NCBI GenBank assembly: GCA_965232895.1
Contig: OZ247430.1
Span: 3,286,001-3,350,000 of the forward strand
Origin: Bin87 sp965232895
Lineage (GTDB): Bacteria > Chloroflexota > Dehalococcoidia > Lucifugimonadales > UBA3495
Length of the DNA stretch: 64,000 bases
Direction of reading: 5' to 3'
The translations under genes were made by a program, and so were the position numbers. Below are positions 16,923 through 24,230 of the stretch, one piece after another. The notes below the pieces were generated by a model. The model was not told the origin of the DNA. It saw only the letters and a list, made by a program, of their open reading frames with translations, and did not search any database. Position 1 is the stretch's first letter, and every line of letters begins with the position of its first letter.

Positions 16923-17954
16923 TCAACGTTGGATCTTTCGCGTGACCCGGCGCGAGCCCCAGCCGGGCAGGTAGGCCGAGTGGGGGCCGCCGGCGCCGCC
17001 GGCGACGAAAATGTTGATGCGATCCGGGGCGCGTACCACCGGCACCATCTGGTCATCGTCATCGGCGTCGATGTACCTGGGCCAGAAGTGGCCGCGTCGG
17101 GAGTCGCCCTGGGGCGGGCCGCCTTGGCGGAGTTTTCGCACCGGCTTGCGGGCGTTCTCGTAGAGGAACTGGCGGATGTCCCGCTTGTTCCAGCCGTCGC
17201 GGTGGAGGAACTTGGCGTGCTCGGGGCCAATGACCACGAAAGTGTCGCCCATGACGTACATCTGGACGTTGCCCAGGGTGCACATGGTGTCGGCGAGCAC
17301 GGTCAGGAAGTTCCGCGAGTGGGAGGCGTGGTACATGATGTTGTGGGGCGCCTCCGCCGGGAACACCGACACCGTGCTGTCGGTCGGGGCAAAGCCGAGT
17401 TCCACGTGCATCGGCTCCCAGGGGTTGGCGTCCTCGTCCTCGGCGACGCAGTAGGTGTAGGCGCCGGGGTGGCCGAAGGTGGCCTTGTTGGTCTCTCCAG
17501 GGATGGCTCCACCCAGGTTGAGCAGGGCCAGCTTGACGGCGCGGCCGATGGTGGCGTTGGCCCGCCAGCCGGAGCCGAAGCAGTTGTAGCCGCCGTTAAT
17601 GTCCAGTTCCTTGACGATGGGGCCGTTGACGATCAACAGCGGCGTGTGGATGCCGGTGGAGCACATCACGCCCCGCAGGTTGAACCGCTCGTCCATCATC
17701 GCTTCCAGGGCGGTGATGATCACCGGCATGTGCTCCGGCCGGCAGCCGGCCATGACCGCGTTGACCGCGACGCGCTCGACGGTGGCCCGTCCGCCCAGGG
17801 GCGGCAGTTCCGCGATGAGTTCGTCGCCGCCGCGGCCGGCGCTCTGAACGAACTTGCGGACCAGGTCTTCGGATGGCGGCACGACCGGCAGACCGTCGGT
17901 CCACCCGGTCTCGAACATCAACTCAATGGCATCAGAAACGTCGGTGGAAAGCAT
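16923..17954 (-). CDS. Conserved protein upstream of the UGSC selenoprotein
   Basis: This 343-residue protein begins MLSTDVSDAIELMFETGWTD, then DGLPVVPPSEDLVRKFV. It has conserved-looking cysteines in NAVMAGCRPE, GVMCSTGIHTP and GGYNCFGSGW. I recognise the style as a protein found with UGSC proteins but cannot give it an enzyme name. I took the ATG at 17954; the frame is open 63 nt further up, but the promoter at 18002-18030 would place transcription start near 17995, inside that extension. The selenoprotein gene follows 164 bp downstream on the same strand, with a miniature element in between. A shared redox reaction is an inference from this arrangement. Confidence 0.75.
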   Translation of the reverse strand: MLSTDVSDAIELMFETGWTDGLPVVPPSEDLVRKFVQSAGRGGDELIAELPPLGGRATVERVAVNAVMAGCRPEHMPVIITALEAMMDERFNLRGVMCSTGIHTPLLIVNGPIVKELDINGGYNCFGSGWRANATIGRAVKLALLNLGGAIPGETNKATFGHPGAYTYCVAEDEDANPWEPMHVELGFAPTDSTVSVFPAEAPHNIMYHASHSRNFLTVLADTMCTLGNVQMYVMGDTFVVIGPEHAKFLHRDGWNKRDIRQFLYENARKPVRKLRQGGPPQGDSRRGHFWPRYIDADDDDQMVPVVRAPDRINIFVAGGAGGPHSAYLPGWGSRRVTRKIQR

Positions 17955-18001
17955 TATCGGCCCATCTGGTAGGTTGGATTGTCCGTAGATCAGCGGGGGC
18001 G

Positions 18002-18030
18002 AGTGTAATTCGCGCACATATTACTGTCAA
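18002..18030 (-). promoter_or_regulatory. Sigma70-type promoter of the UGSC operon
   Basis: On the minus strand a perfect TTGACA (18030-18025) and TACACT (18007-18002) are spaced by 17 bp. The predicted start point near 17995 leaves a leader of about 40 nt before the ATG at 17954. The 250 bp beyond it, to the end of the luciferase-like remnant, hold no gene. Confidence 0.7.
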
Positions 18031-18280
18031 CGCGGCCGTCAGCCCCACGACCCAGCGATGACCCCTGCAGGGTGATCCGTGACGCCGGGTTGCGATCATT
18101 TGCGGTATGGTCCGCGCCGGCAAGATAGGCAGGCACACACGCCCCACCGAGGTTGGGCGTTGGGAAAGGCGCTACTCCGCGCCGTTCTCTGTCCGCATTT
18201 GACCCGGCGTTCGAAGCCTGTCAGGCGGTGCGAAAGGCGTGGATATGGGAGAGCGGGCCCGGGTAGCAATTGGAGAGCCG

Positions 18281-19085
18281 TCAGGACGGGGCGGCCAAAC
18301 CCGGGATGATGGTCTCCCGGAAGGCGTCCACCTCGGCTTGCGGCATGTCGTAGCCACCCTCCTGGGTGTGGGTGGGAAAGATGAAGACGTGATCGATGCC
18401 CGACTCGTCCCGGGCCCGCTTGAGCCGGGCCAGGCATTCCTCTGGTGTGCCGAACAGACCGAAGGCGTCGCAGATTTCGGCAGCTTGGGCATCGCTGATG
18501 CTTTCAGGGACAAAGTCGTCGGCCAGGTCGATGCCGGCCTCTCGCAGCCAGACCAGGTTGGAGTCGCTGGGGTACTTCAGGTACGGCTGATCGGGCCGGA
18601 ACCGTTGTTGGGGGAAGCGACGGGCGGCCGGCCCATCATCCGACACCGTGGTTGGGGTGATGAAGATCGTCTGGAAACCCTCGAGGCTGCGTCCCGACCG
18701 TGCCGCTCCGAACTCCAGCCGGCGGCGGGCGGCATTGACCGCTTTGGGATGGAGTCCGACCAGCAGCAGCGCGCCGTCGGCGACCTCGCCGGCCAGTTCA
18801 ACCATCCGCGGGCCGGCGGCGGTCATGAGCACCGGCGTGGGCGGGTAGCTGACATTGCGCAGTCGGGTCTCGACCCCATTGAACTCCACGCTCTCGCCTC
18901 GCAGCAGGCGGCGAATGGTCAGGATGGACCGACGCATGGCCGCCACGGTGGCCCGGGGCCGCCCGATATTGCCGACGGCGAGGTAGCCGGGGGCCACGGT
19001 CAGGCGCACTCGCTCCGGCGCAATCTCCTCCAGTGAGTGGGCCAGCGAGGCCAGCACCATCGGATGTTGAGTGTATTCGCCAAAG
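18281..19085 (-). pseudogene. Luciferase-like monooxygenase, 5'-truncated
   Basis: The frame contains the last two-thirds of a luciferase-like F420/FMN oxidoreductase: HPMVLASLAHSLEEIAPERV, RLTVAPGYLA, PVLMTAAGPRMVELAGEVADG and GTPEECLARLKRARD near the C-terminus. Family members are about 330 residues with a first strand and a GEH-type motif before this region; here the frame upstream of about 19085 turns into unrelated sequence with no plausible start. It therefore lacks about the first 70-80 residues. It is a different gene from the luciferase fragment at 12029, since the two overlap in the family alignment. Confidence 0.65.
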
Positions 19086-19202
19086 ACTTGCCGATGTTGT
19101 ACTAAAGTAGATGGGAAAAGAAGAACGAATGGAGCGCGGAAAACCAAGGCGCCGGGTTCAGTATTGCAGCGCCAGCCCCAATTTCACCGCCAACAAATAG
19201 CG

Positions 19203-19228
19203 AAAGGCCCGGGAGAACCCGGACCTTT
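19203..19228 (-). terminator. Intrinsic terminator
   Basis: An 11-bp stem (19203-19213 with 19218-19228, one G-U pair on the minus-strand RNA) with a 4-base loop lies 28 bp after the stop of the minus-strand gene at 19256. A short T-rich stretch follows. Confidence 0.65.
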
Positions 19229-19255
19229 CCTGTTTCCCGCCGTGTCCCCGGACTA

Positions 19256-20134
19256 TTAGCCGTCCTCTTCCTGCGGAATGTCCACTCGGAATACGAAGGG
19301 TGCCCGGATGTGGCTGGCCCCGTACATATTCAGCGTGAGTGAGGTTGCGCTTGGGTTGGGCAACCCCTCGAAATGGAACCCCTGTAGTAACAGTACATGT
19401 CCGCCATCGCCCGCCGGACTCCACATGGCGTCAGAGAGGAAGCCGTCATAGCTTCCACCTTGGCTGTCAGTAAGGCTAATGTTCTCCGACTGCCCGCCGC
19501 CCAGCGCCATCCGGGAGGCTGCGTCGTTGGCTGGTTCGCAAACCAGGACGAAACTACCGGGGTCCAGCAGGAGCTTGGTTACGCGGTATTGGGCTTCGCC
19601 CACGGAGAACGCCACGTCGAGGGGCAATGTTCTCCGTCCAATGTCGTCTGGAGGGACGTCGGTGTTCCCCAATGGAACCTCCACCGATGCTGTTGGTGGG
19701 GCGTATTCAAGGAACGAACCCACATCCACGGTGATGGTGTCGGCGCCTTCGGGCAGGGCCGGGAACGTGAACGTCCTGGTTATTGGCATGAAGCCATCGA
19801 AGCCGCCACCCTCGCCTTGGAGTTGGTCGCCACCCGAAGGAAGCCCAATAGTGGGTATCCCAAGAGGTTCCACTTGCCCGCCGGGAGGGGCATCATATCG
19901 GTACTGGAGTTGGGTCTCGTGTGCGCCCAGCCGCAACTGCTCCAAGGTGACCGAGACGCCTCCAACCTGGATGGTCTGGTCAATCGGGACATCCTTGAAA
20001 GCGCTGGCTACGGTCACATCAGCATCGCCCCTGCCGGCAATTCCCCAGGCAATGCCCACGGTCAGCGCGGCGGCTACGACGCTCAGGACAATAACCTTGC
20101 CCCGGGCTTGGCGTATTCTGTCTGCGAGCCCCAT
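19256..20134 (-). CDS. Membrane-anchored protein of unknown function
   Basis: The 292-residue protein has a short cytoplasmic N-terminus (MGLADRIRQARGK), one hydrophobic helix (VIVLSVVAAALTVGIAWGIA) and a long extracytoplasmic beta-rich domain. The layout resembles anti-sigma-factor-like or DUF4179-like proteins, but no motif confirms this. It starts 3 bp after the stop of a gene fragment at 20138, which suggests it was once the second gene of an operon whose first gene is now destroyed. Confidence 0.7.
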   Translation of the reverse strand: MGLADRIRQARGKVIVLSVVAAALTVGIAWGIAGRGDADVTVASAFKDVPIDQTIQVGGVSVTLEQLRLGAHETQLQYRYDAPPGGQVEPLGIPTIGLPSGGDQLQGEGGGFDGFMPITRTFTFPALPEGADTITVDVGSFLEYAPPTASVEVPLGNTDVPPDDIGRRTLPLDVAFSVGEAQYRVTKLLLDPGSFVLVCEPANDAASRMALGGGQSENISLTDSQGGSYDGFLSDAMWSPAGDGGHVLLLQGFHFEGLPNPSATSLTLNMYGASHIRAPFVFRVDIPQEEDG

Positions 20135-20137
20135 GTG

Positions 20138-20339
20138 TTACTCCGTATCCTCTTGATTGGCTAAGTTCACGGAATCGTCGGTGATGTCGCCATCCTCCCA
20201 GAATATCACCATCCAACCAGCCTGTACGCTTTCGGGGCCGTACGGTCCGGCGGTGGTGGACGAGAGTACCGTCTCGCCGTACTTCTGGTAGGTTAGTTCG
20301 CCCTGGTCCCACCATTTCTCATCAACCCTGAACAGTTAC
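20138..20339 (-). pseudogene. 3' fragment of a disrupted gene
   Basis: A minus-strand frame reads from about 20333 (VDEKWWDQGELTYQKYGET) through GPYGPESVQAGWMVIFWEDG to a TAA at 20138. It has protein-like composition but no start codon before an upstream in-frame TAA, and the sequence just upstream is a miniature element with a 10-bp target duplication. I read it as the surviving end of a gene formerly operonic with 19256-20134. I do not recognise the family. Confidence 0.4.
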
Positions 20340-20349
20340 GGTTTACGGC

Positions 20350-20587
20350 CAGGGCAAGCGCATTTAGCGTATTTGGCATAACGCACGCCACAGATTATTG
20401 CCATACCGAATGTTGTGTGCATCCCACGTCAAAAGGTTCGTGGTCGCCGCGCCGGGAATCAGGCTGAGGTAGGCGAGTTCCAATGCCCAACCCGTCCAAC
20501 ACGGCGCTTGTTTCCCTCTCCCAACGGTATGCAGGGGTCTGGCGCACGTTGTAACCCTTGTAGAACATTTGTAATGCGATTGCCCTG
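20350..20587. repeat. Miniature inverted-repeat element, family 2, long variant
   Basis: The 238-bp element begins CAGGGCAAGCGCA and ends TGCGATTGCCCTG, the same ends as the five shorter family 2 copies. It is flanked by a perfect 10-bp direct repeat GGTTTACGGC (20340-20349 and 20588-20597). Its interior differs from the about-150-bp copies and has no coding capacity. Confidence 0.75.
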
Positions 20588-20599
20588 GGTTTACGGCTT

Positions 20600-21310
20600 A
20601 GCAGGGTGTCGAAAATCGCGGGGCATGAGCGCCGGGTGGTAAGATGAGCCATCCCCGGCAGAGAGGGTTTACATGAGAGGGAAGGCAGCACGACAGGCCA
20701 CGATGTTGACGGCGGTTACGCCCGACGCCATGGTTCCTCAACATCATCTCATCCGGCGCATCAAGCCCCTGATGGACCAGGCCCTGACCCAACTGTCACC
20801 CACCTTTGACCGGATGTATGAGGCCAATGGCCGAGCGTCGATACCGCCGGAGCATCTATCACAAGCCTGTCTGCTGATGGCGTTGTTCTCGGTGCGCAGC
20901 GAGCAGCAGTTCTGCGAACGGCTGGAGTAGGACCTGCTGTTCAAGTGGTTTCTGGACCTGAACATCATGGACCACAGTTTCGACCACTCGGTGTTTGCCA
21001 AGAACAAGCAGAGACTGCTGGAGGCCGAGGTGGCGTGGGAGTTCCTGATGGAGATAGTTGCGCGGGCTCGTAAGCAAAGGTTGTTGCCGGAGAAGCACTT
21101 CAGCGTGGACGGGACGGTGTTGGAAGCGTGGGCGTCGGTGAAGAGAGTTTCCATCCCAAAGACGAGGAGGAGGAGCCACCCTCGGATGGTGGAGGGCGCA
21201 ATCCGGAGGCGGACTTTCGGGAGGAGCGGCGCAGCAAAGATACCCACCGGTCCACCACCGATCCTGAAGCCAGGCTGGCCTCGTCGGCACGATTGCGCGT
21301 TGGATGAGTC
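20600..21310 (+). pseudogene. Broken IS5-superfamily (DUF772) transposase, 5' half
   Basis: After an insertion-sequence-like end (GCAGGGTGTCGAAAA at about 20601) a frame starts at 20673 and reads like the N-terminal half of a DUF772 transposase: FDRMYEANGRASIPPEHL, VRSEQQFCERLE, then a TAG at 20928, LLFKWFLDLN, FAKNKQRLLEAEVAWEF and KHFSVDGTVLEAWAS. A 2-bp AG duplication at about 21143 shifts the frame; in the next frame it continues SFHPKDEEEEPPSDGGGRN and THRSTTDPEARL before ending near 21310. The C-terminal half is absent. An in-frame stop, a frameshift and a truncation make it dead. Confidence 0.8.
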
Positions 21311-21371
21311 CGTAGCCCAATCAGTATTTGATCGGCTCATTATTCAACGACAACTTCAAGGAGACGTAACC

Positions 21372-21785
21372 ATGTACAACAAATCCATGATCAGCCTGGA
21401 ACAGGCCCAGAACGCCATCACGGCCATGATCGCCGATTTCAACCGGGATCCGGACCGGCGCAAGGTCGATATGGCGGTAGTGGATGATGCCGGAAACCTG
21501 CTGGCCTACGCCCGGATGGACCGGTGCCTCAGGCCCACCTTCGCCATCCGCAAGGCCTACACATCCGCGGTCCGCTCGATGGATACTGCCGCGTTCGCCG
21601 AGCAACTCAGCAGCACGGGCCGGTCGCTGGAGTCTTTCGGTGACGCCCAGTTGATAGCGCTGCCCGGGGGAGTAGCCGTTTTCCACGACGGCGTGGTGGT
21701 CGGCGCCATCGGCGTGGGCGGCCTGCCCAGCGGCTTCGACGACGAAGCCATCGCCAAAGCTGGGGTAGCGGCATTGGGGATCTGA
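21372..21785 (+). CDS. GlcG/HbpS-family (DUF336) protein
   Basis: The 137-residue protein has the family layout: LEQAQNAITAMIADF at the start, MAVVDDAGNLLAYARMD, AIRKAYTSAV in the middle and GGVAVFHDGVVVGAIGVGG near the end. These small proteins bind haem or cobalamin-like ligands or support glycolate-type enzymes; the exact role is open. The ATG at 21372 follows AAGGAGA. It is followed by a strong hairpin, so it may be transcribed separately from the methyltransferases. Confidence 0.85.
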   Translation: MYNKSMISLEQAQNAITAMIADFNRDPDRRKVDMAVVDDAGNLLAYARMDRCLRPTFAIRKAYTSAVRSMDTAAFAEQLSSTGRSLESFGDAQLIALPGGVAVFHDGVVVGAIGVGGLPSGFDDEAIAKAGVAALGI

Positions 21786-21823
21786 CGGCGACGGGAAAAC
21801 CCAAAATCCGGGAGTGGAGCAGA

Positions 21824-21852
21824 AGCGGCGACGCCCGACGGACGTCGCCGCT
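21824..21852 (+). terminator. Terminator-like hairpin after the GlcG-like gene
   Basis: A perfect 10-bp stem AGCGGCGACG with CGTCGCCGCT and a 9-base loop lies 39 bp after the stop. There is no U tract, so termination may be partial. Confidence 0.5.
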
Positions 21853-21885
21853 GTCAACGGCGTTCGCCGGAACGCATCTCGGACA

Positions 21886-21909
21886 GACCTGGGGTGGAGT
21901 CCCCAGGTC
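21886..21909 (+). promoter_or_regulatory. Hairpin in the leader of the betaine operon
   Basis: A perfect 9-bp stem GACCTGGGG with CCCCAGGTC and a 6-base loop ends 30 bp before the start of the glycine methyltransferase gene. It could be a second terminator or a leader control element; nothing tells which. Confidence 0.45.
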
Positions 21910-21939
21910 AATCGATTTCAACAAACCAGGAGTGATTGC

Positions 21940-22710
21940 ATGTCTGGAGCCGAAAACATCATCGTCCCCAAGGACCTGTACAAGGAGCAGTATTCGCCCG
22001 AGTTCGTCGGACGGTGGGACGAATTGATCGACTGGCGGCGCCGGGCGCAGGCGGAAAACAACTTCTTCCAGGATATTCTGAGGGATCATGGAGCCGAGAC
22101 CGTGCTGGACATCGCCTGCGGCACGGGATTTCATGCCGTTACTCTGAAAGCCGACGGTTTCGACGTAACCGCCGCCGATGGCGCGCCCAACATGGTGGCG
22201 CAGGCCAGGGAGAACGCCGAACGCTTCGGGATCGACGACCTTCGCGTCGTGGAGGCCGAGTGGACCAGGCTGGGCGAATCCTTTGGCGCCGAGCGGTTTG
22301 ACGCCGTGATTTGTCTGGGCAACGCGTTCACCCACCTGTTTGACGAATCGGATCGCATCCGGTCCCTTGGCGAGGTGTACCGCCTGCTCAACAACGATGG
22401 GATCGCCATCATTGACCAGCGCAACTATGATGCCATCCTGGATAACGGTTTCAGCAGCAAGCACCAATCGTACTATCTGGGCGAAACCGTGGACGTCAAA
22501 CCTGAAGAACTGACCGAAGACATCGTGAAGATGCGGTATGAATACAGCGACGGGGAGGTTCATTTTCTCACCATATGCCCCATCCGTCAGGACTACCTGA
22601 CCGACCTGTTGCTCAGCGCCGGCTTCCGGAGCGTGGAGCGATACGGCGATTTCGAAGCGGGCTACGATCTCTACGACCCCGACTTCGTGATCCAGATTGC
22701 CAGCAAGTAG
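21940..22710 (+). CDS. Glycine/sarcosine N-methyltransferase
   Basis: The 256-residue protein matches glycine sarcosine methyltransferases of the betaine pathway: KDLYKEQYSPEFVGRWDELI at the N-terminus, SAM motif I VLDIACGTGFHAV, ICLGNAFTHLFDE, then IIDQRNYDAILDNGF with a tyrosine-rich SYYLGE segment, and the ending YGDFEAGYDLYDPDF. These enzymes methylate glycine to sarcosine and dimethylglycine using SAM. The ATG at 21940 follows CAGGAGTG. The next gene encodes the enzyme that finishes the pathway, so the pair gives glycine betaine, an osmoprotectant. The family match is from memory of characterised halophile enzymes and is strong across the whole length. Confidence 0.88.
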   Translation: MSGAENIIVPKDLYKEQYSPEFVGRWDELIDWRRRAQAENNFFQDILRDHGAETVLDIACGTGFHAVTLKADGFDVTAADGAPNMVAQARENAERFGIDDLRVVEAEWTRLGESFGAERFDAVICLGNAFTHLFDESDRIRSLGEVYRLLNNDGIAIIDQRNYDAILDNGFSSKHQSYYLGETVDVKPEELTEDIVKMRYEYSDGEVHFLTICPIRQDYLTDLLLSAGFRSVERYGDFEAGYDLYDPDFVIQIASK

Positions 22711-22821
22711 GCATCAGCCGGGATTGGGTTGCACCACGACGTTCCGCGGCTTGCCCTGGCGGCGCCCGGGATCCTTGTGGGGCCGGTCGCAATCCAAACC
22801 GAACCAACGGAGACACTCGCC

Positions 22822-23655
22822 ATGACCGAAAGAGACGTTGGCGCCATCGTAGCCAGCACTCAGGCCTATTACGACGGCCCTGCCGACGAGATATACCGCA
22901 CCATCTGGGGCGACAATCTGCATCTGGGCGTGCCCTGCAGCCCCGACTGTCCGCATCCCGAGGCGATGGAGCATACCAACGAAATCATGGCCAACGCGGT
23001 TTCGCTGATGCCGGAAATGCGTGTGCTGGACCTGGGGTGCGGCTACGGGTCCACCGCCCGATACCTGGCGGCGAACTTCGGCTGCGCGGTAACCGGCGCC
23101 AACATCAGTGAGAAGGAGCTGGAACTGGCCCGCTCACGGGCTGCCGAGGCTGGTCTGGACGACCGGCTGTCCTTCGAATACGGGGACTTTCACCACCTCG
23201 CCTACGCCGACGAGACCTATGACGTCGTCTGGAGCCAGGAGGCCTTTCTGCACGCCGTGGACAAGAACGCCGTGCTGTCGGAGTGCCGGCGCGTGGTCAG
23301 GCCCGGCGGCAGCCTGGTCTTCACTGATATCCTGGTGCGCCGAAGCACTCCGGAAGCGGACCGTGAGCGGATTTATGACCGGGTACAGTCGCCCGATATG
23401 TGGGACCTGGACGACTACCGGCAGGCGTTGTCCCGACTGGAACTGCCCGTGGCCCGGGAAGAGGACTGGTCCCGGCACGTCGCCCGCTCCTACGCGTGGG
23501 TGCGCGATCGTCTCCGGGAAAACCGGGAAACTCTGGCGCCCCGCATCGGTTACGAAACCATCGACCGCACCGTGGAAGCGCTGTCCTTCTGGGTCGACTC
23601 GGCGAACGCCGGCTACATTGGCTGGGCGCTTTTCGTGGCAACGAAACCGGTCTGA
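22822..23655 (+). CDS. Sarcosine/dimethylglycine N-methyltransferase
   Basis: The 277-residue protein has the SDMT layout: TQAYYDGPADEIYRTIWGDN followed by HLGVPC, SAM motif I VLDLGCGYGSTARYL, WSQEAFLHAVDK and GGSLVFTDIL. Enzymes of this type convert sarcosine and dimethylglycine to glycine betaine. The ATG at 22822 is the first codon that gives the conserved N-terminus. It lies 111 bp after the glycine methyltransferase on the same strand, so the two form a SAM-dependent betaine operon. Confidence 0.88.
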   Translation: MTERDVGAIVASTQAYYDGPADEIYRTIWGDNLHLGVPCSPDCPHPEAMEHTNEIMANAVSLMPEMRVLDLGCGYGSTARYLAANFGCAVTGANISEKELELARSRAAEAGLDDRLSFEYGDFHHLAYADETYDVVWSQEAFLHAVDKNAVLSECRRVVRPGGSLVFTDILVRRSTPEADRERIYDRVQSPDMWDLDDYRQALSRLELPVAREEDWSRHVARSYAWVRDRLRENRETLAPRIGYETIDRTVEALSFWVDSANAGYIGWALFVATKPV

Positions 23656-23980
23656 CGGCGGCGGGTGACGCGGTGGTTGATGAAGCTCGGTTGATGACGC
23701 TCGGTTGAAGTGGTTCCCCAACCCGCGCATCGACCACCCGGTGGAGCCAGGGGCAGCTACGCCGGACTGCCTTTGAATGCGCCGCGTGCGAGCGAACTCA
23801 CAGATGCGGCGGCGCGGATCCGGCCGTTGCGTCGCGGATGTAGCGGCGCATGGGCTGCTTCCCGGGGCCTGGCATTGGATATAGTGGGTTGGCCCTCACT
23901 CCGGGTTTTGCGACGAACCGTGTCGGCCGGTCAGCTGAAGAACTCCGAGTCCGACGGCCCGGGGGCTTTGGCCATGACCC
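23656..23980. other. Intergenic region, no gene seen
   Basis: About 325 bp after the betaine operon. No frame encodes a recognisable protein, and I see neither a clear terminator nor a repeat of the window's families. Confidence 0.35.
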
Positions 23981-24229
23981 TCACCCGCCGCGAGATTTGA
24001 GGTCCCATAGCCCACAGACCTTTTCACTAGAGGTCAAACACTCCCCGATGTACTCGTCGATGATGATCCGTGGCCGCGCCACGCGGGCGTTGTGGGTCCT
24101 GATTCGGACGAAGTCGTGGGCCCACAACGGGTTTCGCCGCTCCGGCCTGGACCGGACAGGGGTCACATCGCTCAGCCGCAGCCGACATCTTTGGGGATGC
24201 CTGGCCGGCGGCTTTGCGGGGCCGGCCAT
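23981..24229 (-). pseudogene. Fragment of an IS3-family transposase (orfB)
   Basis: A minus-strand frame holds RSRPERRNPLWAHDFVRIRT followed by HNARVARPRIIIDEYIGECL. In IS3-family integrase-type transposases this region reads like RPEHRNHVWSYDFV, T-D-G and LNLIDEYTRECL, containing the first catalytic Asp. Only about 60 residues remain and nothing else of the element is present, so it is a relic. It abuts the 3' end of the helicase gene. Confidence 0.65.
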
Positions 24230-24230
24230 A

